The translations under genes were made by a program, and so were the position numbers. From Uloborus plumipes (lineage: Eukaryota; Arthropoda; Arachnida; Araneae; Uloboridae), in NCBI GenBank assembly GCA_038373865.1, contig JAXGGA010001647.1, positions 62,001 to 126,000 on the forward strand: a DNA stretch of 64,000 nt, in the 5' to 3' direction. The notes below the pieces were generated by a model. That model was not told where the DNA came from and ran no database searches. It saw only the letters and a program-made list of their open reading frames with translations. Shown piece by piece: positions 35,676 through 48,030 of this stretch (within the stretch, counting starts at the first letter, position 1; each line of letters starts with the position of its first letter).

Positions 35676-35792
35676 TCTGAATGTATTCCAGTATAAAAAA
35701 AATACGAAAAGACAAAAATTAAAATTTCTGTAGTTTTGTAAATAAATGAAAAAATCACACCCACAGCAGTAGATTGGGGATTTTACTTTTCA

Positions 35793-36311
35793 TTAACCCA
35801 TTAATGCCTGGCTTTTTTTTCCAAAGATATTTTGAATACTGGTTACAAACAGTGTTTAATGGACAGGAAAAATATTTAAAAAATATTGTGTAAAAAATAA
35901 ATTTTTTATTAATTAAAGAAAAATCGTCCCTTAAAAGTTACGATAGACCCCAGAGGGTACATACTTTTTTTAATAAATTTTTTTTCTGCCTACGATATAA
36001 TATTTAAAAAGACATTTTATAAGAAGACATAAAATCAGCAATTAACATAAACTGGGAAGCTGGGAATCACTTTGAAAACTTGGCTTTTTTTCTTGAGATT
36101 GTGAACGATGTCCTTTTTGATTAAGATCATATTAAAACTGCTGCAGAACGCACATTACAATGGTTATGTGATGCAATCTGTTAATAACGAATTGAAAAAA
36201 TACCAAGGTACTAATTGAACACTATTATTTGGTTAAAATGTTCATTTTGGGGAAATTCAGACCCTTTTTTGGACCGTCCCTAAAAAGGGACGCTAGGCAT
36301 TAATGGGTTAA
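35793..36311. mobile_element. piggyBac-like non-autonomous element (511 bp, TTAA)
   Basis: The element occupies 35797-36307 with TTAA at 35793-35796 and 36308-36311. The left terminus is CCCATTAATGCCTGGC and the right terminus on the minus strand is CCCATTAATGCCTAGC. TTAA duplication with CCC-initial termini is diagnostic of piggyBac-like elements. An inner palindrome 'CGTCCCTAAAAAGGGACG' lies near the right end (about 36275-36292). No transposase. Confidence 0.85.
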
Positions 36312-36343
36312 AAACAACAGAAACATAAAGAAATTTTTCTTAC

Positions 36344-36441
36344 CTGGAAATGTTAAGATAATAAGGAGGTGGTGATGAGAAGAATGACTACTATTAAGAA
36401 CAGATATTCTTCTCTGGGGCGCCACGTGCTCGATATTAAAC
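36344..36441 (-). CDS. Possible internal exon (98 bp), unknown gene
   Basis: On the minus strand a pyrimidine-rich acceptor ('ttttgtcctttacag') precedes 36441, and a strong donor (CCAG|GTAAGAA) follows 36344. The 98-bp interval is fully open in one frame. It reads FNIEHVAPQRRISV in its first half and a His/Ser- and Leu/Ile-rich second half, with a split G codon at each end. A second frame reads a hydrophobic stretch but stops before the donor. The adjacent upstream side (36450-36715) is a GC-richer island, as is common beside conserved exons. I do not recognise the peptide, and no partner exon was found. Chance occurrence is quite possible. Confidence 0.25.
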
Positions 36442-36449
36442 CTGTAAAG

Positions 36450-36715
36450 GACAAAATATTGATATCAGTAACAGCCCTGGAGCCGTAGTGGCGAGCATTG
36501 TTTTCCTTTCAGTGCTTTTATGAAATTCAATTAACTGAGGTAATCTGAGTGAGGCCATGAATGCATTAATAATTTTCCGAGAATTAATAATAGTTACAAT
36601 TTCCTTTGGGGCATAATGGGATGAAAAGGAATGTGAGATTTTCATTAGCGAGCGGTTTGCATTAATTGGATTGATAAAATATGAAACAGAATACTTAAAG
36701 CACATTAAGCTTTTA
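36450..36715. other. Unique island rich in TAAT words, possible conserved noncoding element
   Basis: Contains repeated homeodomain-type cores: 'caattaactgagg', 'gcattaataatttt', 'gaattaataatag', 'gcattaattggattg'. GC-richer text ('ggagccgtagtggcgagc', 'gcgagcggtttgc') lies between. A minus-strand open frame of 89 codons spans it without domain or splice support. Dense paired TAAT sites suit an enhancer; this is inference. Confidence 0.35.
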
Positions 36716-37318
36716 CGTTCGGGAGAGTACTCTCTTTATTTCTTTTGAGTGATTAATTATTACAAATACTATTTTACATCCGTTCGTGTGATTTGAATAT
36801 CTTTGCTTGCATAGTAATCAAGAATTGATACAATTTTGTGGATAAATTAGGCTTGGTTAAAGTTTGAAATGATGTTTCATTAAATTATCTTTAAATGTTG
36901 ATGTTCAAGCTGATCTCAATTAAATGAAGCTTAAAATTAGAAGAATAAAATATCCATTACTTTTAAATTGATCCCAATTTTTCTGAATTGAATTTTTAAC
37001 ATATAAATAAATGCACTAAATGTGTCTGAAAGCAAAATAATACGGTCAAATCGTTTGTTACAAATTTAAGTAAAAAGTAAGTATTAAGTAAAAGGTATGT
37101 TATTTTTACATTAGATAATAGAAAAATTAACCATACAATATGAAGTTGAGTCATTGGATTACACATATCACATGATACATTAAAATATAATTCTAACTTT
37201 GCTGTATGGACACAACATTAGTCCAGCACGAAAGGAGCCTACTTTCTTGTATACCAACAACAATTATTTTCAACATCAGCTGAACAATTCTATAAATTTT
37301 CGGGGTCTATAAAAATAC
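36716..37318. other. No gene seen; AT-rich
   Basis: No supported feature. Confidence 0.4.
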
Positions 37319-37497
37319 TAGGGTGAAATCCCGTTGTAACAAATACTAATAGAATGGGATATTCGTTTGAGCGAATTGCAGTTTCACTCCCAATTTATTT
37401 GCCCATTACATAACTTGAACTCCTTTACAACAAAGTTCCCATTACAACAAACAAATTTGACATCCTTAAAACGTCGTTGTCACGGGATTTCACTGTA
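37319..37497. mobile_element. Tigger/pogo-like MITE (175 bp, TA-flanked)
   Basis: The element occupies 37321-37495 with TA on each side. The right terminus on the minus strand is CAGTGAAATCCCGTGACAAC and the left is GGGTGAAATCCCGTTGTAAC, so two bases at the left tip have changed. The form matches Tigger-like ends (CAGTGnAAnCCCGTTnTAACG). The interior repeats 'cattaca', 'tacaacaaa' and 'cccattacaacaaa'. An 87-codon frame across it is not a gene. Confidence 0.8.
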
Positions 37498-39595
37498 TTG
37501 CCATTTTAAATGTCAAAATAAAGTTCTAAAAAACAGAACAGTCCCATGTTATGCAAAACAAAAGCAATTAGTAACTGTAAAACAATACTCCCTCATTCTT
37601 TCAAATAGTTTATCTCTTTGTGTCAACTAAGTTTTGATTATTATTGATTTCTTAAACTGAATGTATTTGAGCACTTCTTTTCAAATAAATTTTAAATTAA
37701 ACGCCTTAAATTCTTTTGCGAGAACTTCTGGTACTGTTTCCTTTCTTTCTTACTTTTCATAATTTCTTAAAAAATACAATAATAAAGATTGAAAAAAATA
37801 CCTTTTTGCACGTTCTTGGTCCGAATATTTTTCAAAAAAACTTTTTAAAATTTAAATACAATTCAGCTTCCTCCGCAGAGCTTAAGGGTAAATTTGTCAA
37901 TAGTGTTAAACAAAAAGTTGTATGAATCACATCTTAAAACGTGAAAAACGAATGTTTCGGTAAAGGTGAAAAGATGTTTTGTTAGAGACAAAGTATTCTC
38001 TAAAACGGCTTAACTAGGTCCTGATTACTGAAGGTCTAGATCTACTACGTCTAGATCATGTGACACGTATTTGCGCAATTACTTTACTTCATTATTTCAC
38101 TTATTTAACTTTTACATAGGCATACAATATATTGCTTATTCAATCATTTATTTCATTTCTTTCTTTATTTATTTATTAGTTATTCTTTTGTTTTTATTAA
38201 TATTACTGTCTTTCACTTCTTGGATATATTTTGTGCTTAGAAAGTTTCAAGAGAGATACTAAGCTAAATCCCTTTTTTCTATTTACTTATAGTAGTATTC
38301 ATTAAATTTCTGATATTTTTATTGTTATTACTTTGTGATGATTTAATACGGGAAGTAGTTAAACAAGGTAATTTTTACTGCTAGTTTATTTTGAACCCTA
38401 CAGTCAATTACATTTAGAATAACTTTTGTCACAAAACTTTAATTAATGTTCCTTTAAATTTAAAACTTTCCTTTACTCCCTAAAAAAATATTTGAAATTC
38501 GAGCATTGTCGTATGTCGAGGGAAAAAATAACCACATTTCGCTAGAATGAACATTTAGCGTAAATTAATTTAAAGTTTATTAACATGTGTAGCGTATTTG
38601 TATTACATAGTTTACAAGACGTTTGCTCAAAATTTGGTGAATAATAGAGAAGCACGAAAGGAGCAAGAATTGCTCCAACTACCCATTTTCCATAAATGTG
38701 CTAACTAGTTCATGTTACCGTGCCATAAAATTCCTTTAACAAGTCTTTAATACTGTTAGCAATACCTTAGGTATTGTAAGAAATTGAACAGATTATTTAA
38801 TAGTATGCGTGTATCAATACTGTCTTGTTATCTTTTTTGATTAATGGATCGTTGAAGAAAAATGTACAGAAAACCTCAGTTTTGAGTTTCAAAGAAAAAA
38901 GAAAAAAAAGAACCAATATGACTTGCTGACCCTGTACAGAAAAGGAGAAAAATCGAAAAGCACATTTTGACTGTATTACAACTCAATCAGTATGAAATAT
39001 ATCAAATTTAAAAGGAAAAAGGATATTAAGGATATATTTTTAAAAAAAAAAAGGTTAATTTCAAACCAAAATATACATCAACTTTTCAAATAACGTTTTT
39101 GCAGTCAATATTACACACATTTACCCTAATGTTTAAACGCTAAAATCAGTATTTAAACATGTGTGGAGGATCGGCACCATGTTTAACTGTTTTTACAATT
39201 ACATTTTTTTTTTTTTTCAAAAATTCTAGATTTTTGACCTTCACCAAAAATTACAACAAGTTCAGTAAATAAGAAGCGGCAAAACTATTAAATTTTATCA
39301 TTTCAATTTGCTATGAATATTTAAAAAAAATTTGTAAGGTGTGTCAGAAAGATAGAAAATTTTCCAAATACTTATTGTAGTTTCAGACATCATATTTAGA
39401 GATAATTTTATCGGGTATGGAACCTTCTGTAAGGTTTTAGTTTTAATTTCCCTAACATACTTATTTATTTGTAAAAATGCTTTTCGAAACTGAAAAGCTT
39501 TCTTTTGCGTTTTCTTTTTTTTTCTTTTTTTTTAAAAATGTTTAGTAAAACTAAAATTTACAAACAGACGAAAAAAGAAATAATTTTACGGTAAA
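37498..39595. other. No gene seen; AT-rich
   Basis: AT-rich unique sequence. A short direct and inverted repetition of TCTAGATC lies at about 38035-38058. The Ile/Phe/Leu-rich 63-aa frame at 38071-38262 reflects T-rich DNA. Confidence 0.4.
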
Positions 39596-39602
39596 CGAGC
39601 AA

Positions 39603-39985
39603 TAGGGTCAGGTGGGGGAAAATGGGTCACGTTTATTAGAAAAATCTTTTAAAAATGTACACATTATATTTTCTTTCTGCGTTGCCACTTTTGTGTATTA
39701 TTGACACCAAGCAACATTTTATATTCAAAATAAGGTGTAAACTTTGAAATTACAGATACTAGCGATTAAGTGTTTTTCTTAAAATAAGCTTGGTTTTGTT
39801 TATCATAAAAACTTTTGATTTATGGAAAATTAAATTAAAATACACATTAAGTTTTTAACCTACTGCATAGAGCATATTTTCAGGAATAACTTTCTAAAAT
39901 GGTGAAGAAAAAACAGCAAAAATGAATTTTTTATAGTGTTAAAACAAGCGTAAGGTAAAATGGGTCATTTTTCGCTTTAAGTTAG
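39603..39985. repeat. AT-rich segment bounded by AAAATGGGTCA words
   Basis: 'AGGGTCAGGTGGGGGAAAAT' plus 'GGGTCAC' at about 39605-39631, and 'GTAAGGTAAAATGGGTCATT' at about 39951-39970, both in the same orientation. It may be part of a DNA element related in style to the neighbouring 40135-41839 element; the ends are not resolved. Confidence 0.35.
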
Positions 39986-40134
39986 GCTTAGCATATAATA
40001 CAGAGCTAATCATATTCTTTGCTAATTAACTCATGTTTTTGTGTCATGTATGTACATACTAATTCAAAACAAATAATATATTGCTTGGTCATTCTTTTGA
40101 TACACAAATATATGAACTTATAGCGCAAAATAAT

Positions 40135-41839
40135 TAGGGTGAGTTCTGGTAAGTGCGTACCCTTTTTTGCAAAGTTCATGTTCTCAGGGATGCTGCTCTG
40201 TTGAAAAATCTTGTACACTCACAATTTTTTTTTAGTTTTTTTTCCTTTCCAAATCCTTTACTAAGATGTTCAAGCATATAATATGTCAAATAAACCATAA
40301 GCATAGGTTTTGTGACCTGGTTTATGACACCTATTCTATAGTACGCACTTTCCCTACCTAGCGGGGTAAGTGCGTCCACCTTAAATTATGTGAATATGAA
40401 CAGTAACAAACTTCTGGCACATATTAAATATGTTAGGATAATTCCTAATATTGGGATAATTCCTAATGCTAGAGATCAGCACTTGCTTGCATGGATGAAA
40501 CGCGATCAGTGATATTCCACGTGTCTTGCGAACAACTGTGATTTGAAGATTGAGAGAGTTGTGTCTGTGATTCTTCCTCTGTCCTTTTAATAAGACCAAG
40601 TGAGCAAATGTGAGTTGTTTTTATTTAGTCATAATCACTCATAGTCTACATAGTTCATTTTGGTTTAATACATTAATCAGTCTGTGTTTAAGCCAGGGTT
40701 CGCACTTACCCCTTCTTAAATGTAAGATGAGACATGTGCGTCCAATAGCTTTGTTGTAAGTGCGTACCCCTGTGATTTTCTTTAGTTCTATTTGTATAGT
40801 AGACCGTTAGGTGACCTGAGTGAACAATTCGTTTTTTTTTTTTTTTTAAATAAATACGGTTTTAAAATATTTTTCTTGTTACAATCAGCAGCAGTAAGAA
40901 AAAACACAAAATAAAGCGCAAAAGAAAGAGAATAATTGATCATGATGTGATACTTGTACTTTTTTTTTTTTCTTGTACATTCAAATAGTTTTTCACAAGG
41001 TGTTCTTTAATTTTCTTAAATATAATTTATTCATTACTCCACCTTCGTTTTTTGAATCAGTTGGTTCCTTATTTAGTGTTTCATTTAATTTCATTGCTTC
41101 ATTTGTCATTCTGGTTTAAATTAAGTATAGCTCATGATCGCTATTTAAACGAAAAATTTACTGACTGATATCTAAAAGCCAATATATTTCAGAAGTAATG
41201 AATAAAATGGAAATCTTATGCCGCATTCACTGTTAATATAAATACTTGATGGAAATGACGTCGGATTTATAATCGGTTTATAAAAGAGTTATAAGCCAAA
41301 TTAAAGGTGAATTACGAGAGTCGGATTTTCCACGTAATGGTACACACTTGCCTCATCATAATGGTATGTACTTGCTTCGCATAATAGTACGCATATGCCT
41401 CATGATAGTGGTACGCACTTGCCCCATCATAATGGTACGCACTTACCCCTACCTTACTTTAAAGAAAGGGAAGGTGCGTACCGTCATATAAACAAATTTT
41501 AGTTAGAGTATTTGATCAAAATACCCCGTGTATGTTATTAGTAGCTATTACTTAAAGGAAACAATTTGCATTTCTTGACTTCAATTGCTTGGTATGACTA
41601 CAAGAGAAACTGAAACAAAACCTTCTCAATTTTTACTTAAGAGTTTTTTTGAAGACATTTAAGTTATCCCTGATTGTGTTTCGTCTATTGAATCCAGGCC
41701 TGAATTCTACCTATTGAAATTATCATTAGACAGTTATCTAACATAGTCGATGTGTTGCAGAAGCCATTTCAAGACAGTGTTCATATAATTCCCAGTGGAC
41801 GCACTTACCCCGTGGACGCACTTACCAGAACTCACCCTA
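40135..41839. mobile_element. DNA element with iterated GGTAAGTGCGTAC words (1705 bp)
   Basis: The left terminus is TAGGGTGAGTTCTGGTAAGT followed by GCGT. The right terminus on the minus strand is identical over these 24 bases. Copies of GTAAGTGCGTmC or its complement recur at about 40150, 40332, 40365, 40700, 40756, 41395-41450, 41470, 41794 and 41813. A tandem array of about 23-bp units lies at 41339-41450. No transposase frame was recognised; short minus-strand frames near 40006-40599 have no domain. Flanks are AT-rich and the target duplication is not clear. Confidence 0.85.
41339..41455 (+). repeat. Minisatellite, about five 23-bp units
   Basis: Units of the form 'GGTACGCACTTGCCYCATCATAAT' repeated with substitutions, the last ending GGTACGCACTTACCCC. 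Each unit contains the terminal-repeat word of the surrounding element, so the array probably arose by amplification of that word. Confidence 0.85.
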
Positions 41840-42945
41840 TATTAAATCAAAACTCCAAAACTAAGAGCACAGCTTTTGCTCGATGAACTTCCTTCAAGAA
41901 ATGTTGTTAGGGAGTGAAGCAAGAGTACCTTATTTTCCCTAAAGAGAGACGCCAGGGCAACCAAATCATAGAAAAGCATTCTATAGAGCTGAATTCAAAT
42001 AATGTAGTTAAATTAACGGAATCAACATTTAAGATCTCAACAACAAGTGAGGCTGTTTCTTCGGTATTAGAACAAGCGAGTCAAGCATGTTTTTATTTTT
42101 ATGCATATTAAAACTTCTATTATAAGTACACTCTCACCGAAACCAATAACCAAAATGGTAAAGGAGAAACTTTAAAAGTCACCAAAAGAGAAAACTACAC
42201 ACATGCAGGAAGAAACTTTTGAAATTTTAACAAGCTTGACAATATTGAAAAGATTGCAATCTGAAAACGCCTAAAGCGATAAAAAAAATCAATTAAACTG
42301 ACACACAGATGCAAAACTAAATAAATAATAAATAAACCTTTTCTTTAAAAGAAATTCATAACTGAATCTAACGTATTGATAGCAACCTTTAAAAGTTGGA
42401 AAGTGGGAACAAGTTACGTCTTTTGAGGAAAATGTCAAAAAAGTATATTTTCATGCCATCATTCTTTCCCACAATGTAGAATAACGTGCAATGAAACTTA
42501 AAAATATAGTGAAAGTTTTTTGTTCCCGGAGAGTGATGACGTTTGGAAGTATGATGCATCTTAAACAGTGCTAGACATTCATGGCCCTGAACATCAGAAG
42601 GGGGGTGGGAGGAGAAAGTGCCATGCACAGATTGCAAGAAAAATTAGAAAGCATACCTATTCAGCATACTTTTAATTGTTGTTTATTGTTACAAATTAAC
42701 TGTGATAAAAAGCACAATAATCAGAAACGCAAAGAAACGATTTGTATTTAAAAAACGCGTTTCTGAACTGAACAGAAATTAAGACATCATAAAATTCCGT
42801 CGAAATTCCAAAATTCCTACCTACCCAGTAAAACAGGGTGTGTGGAAAAAGAGAAAAACCTCAGAATTCTCTAAGAGGGAAAGAACTCAAGCACAGGAAA
42901 TTCCACCACCAAATGTTTTGAATTTTTATGGTTCTGAATTATTCC
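41840..42945. other. No gene seen
   Basis: AT-rich to moderate composition. The frames at 41914-42111 (65 aa) and 42389-42637 (82 aa, minus) show no domain or splice support. Confidence 0.4.
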
Positions 42946-42949
42946 CGCA

Positions 42950-43215
42950 CACAACAATAGATGGCGCCGGATATTGATTTTTGTTTGTGTTTTCTTTATC
43001 CCGTCCGTGGACTCCACCATCTTGTTCCCCGAGACAATGGTGAGGTGCATGCAGAGGATCTCATAAGACGTTTGGTTTCGGACAATACGTCATGGGAATG
43101 ATGAATTCTCTTCCATGGGATTTTTTTGCCAGGCTCTTTATAATTCATGGAGGACACAAGGCAGTTTAGTGTAATGACAATATATTATGGCATTAATGTG
43201 GCCTGCATTGTTGGA
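42950..43215. promoter_or_regulatory. GC-richer island with CTCF-like motif, possible regulatory DNA
   Basis: Contains 'ACAATAGATGGCGCCGG' at about 42954-42970 (core AGATGGCGC, as at 33097), 'cccgtccgtggactccacc', 'gaggtgcatgcagagg', 'gacaatacgtcatggg' and 'gtgtaatgacaatatattatgg'. No open frame of note. The inferred role is an insulator or enhancer. Confidence 0.35.
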
Positions 43216-43219
43216 GTTT

Positions 43220-45765
43220 CTTAAGTATAGGAACGGTTTTGCAATATAAACGGAAGATTTAACAATTTTCCGTTGCTAATATATTTCTTAGATGAAAAAT
43301 AAGAGTACATTAGCTTCTTAGCCTGCAGAAGTAAATTTGATATAAATACGCTATTTAATCCAAAACGATGTCACTTTTTTGATGAAAACGATCCAATCCC
43401 ATTAAGTGCCTATTTGACACTGAAAAAGTTAGATAAATAACATTGTCTGTACAATACATATATATACGTTTTTGCCTTTTGGACTTTTCTTTTTTTTTTT
43501 TTAATTTGTACGTTCTAGTCCAGAAATATCGCTGGCACGAGACATAGAAGACGACATTTCAGCCCGTAATTTTAACGGGAACGATGGAAAGTCATTACAT
43601 TTTTGTATGTTTTCAAAGTAAAAAATACATTATGTTTTCGCAACGTTAAATAGATCGAAATTGAAAGTGCGTTATTCTTTGTAGACTTTTTTTGAAGTTT
43701 TGGCAACGTAAAAAAATCCAAGGCAATGTATTCTTTTCCTAAAAGAAAAAGTAGCAAACTATTTTGTTTGTAGTATAAAGTAATTATTTTGACACTTATT
43801 TTCTTTTTTTATTGTACTTGTACTTTTTATGCAAAATACTTAAAGATTTTTACTCGAAAAGCTAAGGTAAAAGGTGCTTTTACTTCATTTATTTACTAAA
43901 TAATTTTCTACGCATTCGGATTTGAAATTATAAACTGGAAGAGTTTTTTATTTTTATTTTGCTTTTTAATTCAGCTCTCCAATTTGCCTCGTAAAATTAT
44001 GTTTTAAAATACTAGACAAATTCGTTTAATTTAGAGTGTGCTTAGTAGAAAACTTATTAAAAGTTCAAAAGTATTGAATACTAAACCCTAACAGTTTGAG
44101 AAACTGAGTTTAATGTAAAATTCTTTATAATCAGTTTTTTTTTACATAAGAAAATAGGCTTGAAAGTAGTGTTTAATATCACTAAGGTTCTCTTTTGACA
44201 CAATTTAAAACATTTGTCGAATTCAGAAAATATTGAAACATGCTATAAAATATTTATGTAATGCTGGTGTACGAAGAACTAGTCTCATATAACTCGATTG
44301 GTGTTGGAAAATTAGCTTAGTTATTTTAGGGAAGCACAAGCAGATAATTAATAAATTTATAATTAAACACTGATTTTATTATAGTTATCGTTGTGTAATC
44401 CGTAAATATTATAATTAAGTAAGGGGAGAGGATGCTCCTTGAAATCTATATTATACTATTAGCTGCGTTTACTCGGTTGCTCTGTGCGTCATGTTTTTCT
44501 GTTCAAGCAATTATAAATTGCATATTTCTAACCATTGACGTGAAATGCTTGCTGTGCTTAACATACTAAGACTAGAAATTCAACAAAACTTAAAAATAAA
44601 AATTATTACTTAAAATGTGAATTAATCTAAAAAATGGAAATTGCAAATATATGTACTTTAAAACTAAGCAAAAATAGATGATTCATTAAAATATTTGGTA
44701 ACCACATAGGAAGCAGTTAAATATTAATCTCAATTTTTCTTTTATCAGCAGTTTTAACAGCAAAATGTACACTGCTTGAAAAGTTCTTCACGAACATTTG
44801 ACATTTAACACGAACCACATCCTTCAATAACGTATTATAACATTCGTTCCGGGAAAAAAATTAAAAATTTATCTCTGATAATTTCTGAAAGGTATTAAAA
44901 GCTATTGGCAGTTCTAATGCAAAATTCAGTTTTAAATGTTACGTCATTTACGTTCGATTTTTATTTTGTTCTTCAACATGAATATGCTTTTAAAACCAGA
45001 TTAAAGACTCCATTACGGGAAAGTTACGTACATGAGTGGTATCGATTTTTGCTATCGATCCTTTCATTTAATTATCGAACACGTTTTTGAATAGTTATGC
45101 TTTCACGTTTCAAAAATAAAAGATAATTTCTAATGGCTTTGAAAAGATTATTTACCTCATTAGTTTTGCTTTTAGTAATACGTTAATTATATAAAATAAT
45201 CTGATTTGCCAAAATAAAAATAGGACTTCGTCGTGTTAAATTACAAAAAAAAAAGAAAAGAACTGAGCTACCATAGCATTAAAACTAAACTAGTCAACTT
45301 AAAGTATAGTTTCAATATTTTTAGAAAGTTTAGTTTTGGGTTTAAGACTTAGAAAAAATTAAAAAAAAGTGTTTCATAACATGGCAAAAATCTTACTTGA
45401 AATCCCAAGAAATTACTTTGTGTTCTGCAGATGTACCCCAAAAAACTAAACTGAACTTTTTTTGTAGTTTAATCCTTAACATTTTGGTCTCTAAAAAGCA
45501 TAGAAATTTAAAAAAAAAAAAACATTTTATAACAAATTGTTAGTTCATATTTGCAATAAATTTACTGCTTTAAGTAATTTATTTGTACATTGAAAAGCAA
45601 TAGGGAAAAATATGATGTAAAATATATTAAACAAAACAAAATATAAACTTCAACTATTATCACAAAACTGTCTGCTACCATAAACATTAAGTGTTTTTTA
45701 ACCGAAAAAAATAACCGATATTCATGTAATGTTAATGAAAATTTTTCTCTTCGTTGTATAAAACC
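43220..45765. other. No gene seen; AT-rich
   Basis: Long A/T-dominated unique sequence; short frames are unsupported. Confidence 0.45.
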
Positions 45766-45807
45766 TCATAGTCTAGTCAATAAAGGATTTGAAAAAACAC
45801 TAAAACA

Positions 45808-46340
45808 TGCAGTTTTAAAAATTGGCCACAAAGGTACAGGAAGGGCTCCTGATGAACATACTAAAAGTCCCCAGTGGTGAGGGGGGAGCTCGCAGCGCCA
45901 CCTGGTGCTTTATGGGTGATTTTTCAATTTTTGTCTTATATCTCAAAAACTATTGACTTGCGAGAAAAAATGTCAATTAATAAATTAAAGAGCATAAAAT
46001 TATCTTTAAAACGCTTTTTTAGTTTTTATTATAGCTATAATAGTTGCCGAGATATTGAGCTTCAAAGTTGGTTAATTTTTGAAAAACCAACTATTTTTTC
46101 CATCTTTTCTATTTTTGGAGCCGCCTCAGTGATTAATTTGATATGATTCTTTTCTTTTTTCGACCTGAAGTAGTACAGGTCATTAAGGCGATTTGATTTC
46201 TTGAAACGGGGAGGCAGGTTGGGGAGGAAGGAGGCGAGGAATGAAGGACGACCAAAATATGTGCTAGTTCACTATTTTTCCCCTCAACCATAGTTCAGCA
46301 AACGAAGGCCCTAAGTAAGGGTGAAAAAATAATAATATAG
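45808..46340 (+). repeat. Satellite unit 1 (direct)
   Basis: Runs from 'acatgcagttttaaaaattgg' to 'gaaggccctaagtaagggtg'. It contains a CTCF-like motif on the minus strand at 45892-45907 (CACCAGGTGGCGCTGC), 'TATAGCTATAATAGTTGCCG' and a G-rich 'gaggcaggttggggagg' block. Best partner is unit 4. Confidence 0.85.
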
Positions 46341-46840
46341 TTTTAAAAATTGGCACACAGGTACAGGAAGGTCTCCTGATGAACATACTAAAAGTCCCCG
46401 GTGGTGAGGGGGAGCTCGCAGCGCCACCTGGTGTTTTATGGGTGATTTTTCAATTTTCGTCTTATATCTCAGAAACTATTGACTTGCGAGAAAAAATGTC
46501 AATTAATAAATTAAAGAGCATAAAATTATCTTTAAAACGGTTTTTTTGTTTTTATTATAGCTATAATAGTTGCCGAGATATTGAACTTCAAAGTTTGTCA
46601 TTTTTTGAGAAAACGACTATTTTTCCCCTCTTTTCTATTTTTGGAGCCGCCACAGTGATTAATTTGATATTATTCTTTTCTTTTTTCGAACTGAAGTAGT
46701 ACAGGTCATTAAGGTGATTTGATTTCTTGAAACGGGGAAGCAGGTTGGGGAGGAAGGAGGCGAGGAAAGAAAAAACTATGTGCAAGTGTACTTTTCACTA
46801 TTTTTCCCTCTACCATAGTTCAGCAAACGAAGGCCCAAAA
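46341..46840 (+). repeat. Satellite unit 2 (direct)
   Basis: Direct repeat of unit 1. CTCF-like motif on the minus strand at 46418-46433. The longest frame (46379-46699) begins MNILKVPGGEGELAAPPG and is shared with unit 3. Best partner is unit 3. Confidence 0.85.
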
Positions 46841-47329
46841 TGTTTTATTAATAGCTTTGACTCCAAGTAATAATAATATTCTTTTCTTCAAACCAGGCGA
46901 CGAAAGTATCCATTTAACTTGAGTACAATGTCATTTTCATGTTAGTTTATATTTATTCTACATCTGTTCACTTTCATTATTTTATTTGCATTATTTTTCA
47001 ATGTTTGGACTTTTTTATCATTATTTTTATTATTTATCCTTTTTGCAGAAGGGTATACGTTTTATTTATAACATGATTTAAGGTCTTCTTGGACCTTAGT
47101 TGACTTAAATAGTACAGCACTATCGAAATTTAAGAAAAAAGTGATTGATATGCCTTTCGCAGTCCCAAAAAATAAAGAAAGAAGAAAAGAAAAATATAGG
47201 TTTTCAAAATCTCACGAGTTTAGAACTTAAATGTCAAGTCTATTCCATCTATTTCAGTTATAAAATACTAATTCATTCTTTATTCTTTTTAAAGGTATTT
47301 TTATGTTCTTTAATTTACCAATTGATGAT

Positions 47330-47510
47330 TTTGCTGGCGAATGCATAGTTTTTGGGATATAAGACGAAAACTGAAAAAAAACGCACCCAAAATCCCTGGT
47401 GGCGCTGCGAGCTCACCCCCTACCACCGAGGACTTTTAGAACGTTCATCAAAAGCCCGTTTTGCACGTGTGTGCCAATTTTTAACACTATATTATTATTT
47501 TTTCGCCCTT
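47330..47510 (-). repeat. Partial satellite unit (inverted), centre
   Basis: Carries 'ccctggtggcgctgcgagctc' in diverged form and 'cttttagaacgttcatca'. It is less similar to the others, so it is probably the oldest unit or lies outside the recent inversion. Confidence 0.7.
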
Positions 47511-48030
47511 ATTTTGGGCCTTCGATTGCTGAACTATAGTAGAGGGAAAAATAGTGAAAAGTACACTTGCACATAGTTTTTTCTTCCCTTCATTCCTCGC
47601 CTCCTTCCTCCCCAACCTGCTTCCCCGTTTCAAGAAATCAAATCACCTTAATGACCTGCACTACTTCAGGTCGAAAAAAAAAAGAATAATATCAAATTAA
47701 TCACTGTGGCGGCTCCAAAAATAGAAAAGAGGGAAAAATAGTCGGTTTTCTCAAAAAATGACAAACTTTGAAGTTCAATATCTCGGCAACTATTATAGCT
47801 ATAATAAAAACAAAAAAAGCGTTTTAAAGATAATTTTATGCTCTTTAATTTATTAATTGATTTTTTTTCTCGAAAGTCAATAGTTTTTGAGATAAAAGAC
47901 GAAAATTGAAAAATCACCCATAAAACACCAGGTGGCGCTGCGAGCTCCCCCTCACCACCGGGGACTTTTAGTATGTTCATCAGGAGACCTTCCTGTACCT
48001 GTGTGCCAATTTTTAAAACTATATTATTAT
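47511..48030 (-). repeat. Satellite unit 3 (inverted)
   Basis: Inverse of unit 2. CTCF-like motif on the plus strand at 47926-47941. The minus-strand frame at 47666-47980 corresponds to that of unit 2. Confidence 0.85.

Noticed and set aside
37220..38670. Shared GCACGAAAGGAGC word at about 37228 and 38652
   Set aside because: Only 13 bases match and the flanks differ, so chance or low-level repetition is enough.
41339..41455. CRISPR-like array
   Set aside because: Units are contiguous tandem repeats without spacers of constant length and lie inside a eukaryotic transposon.
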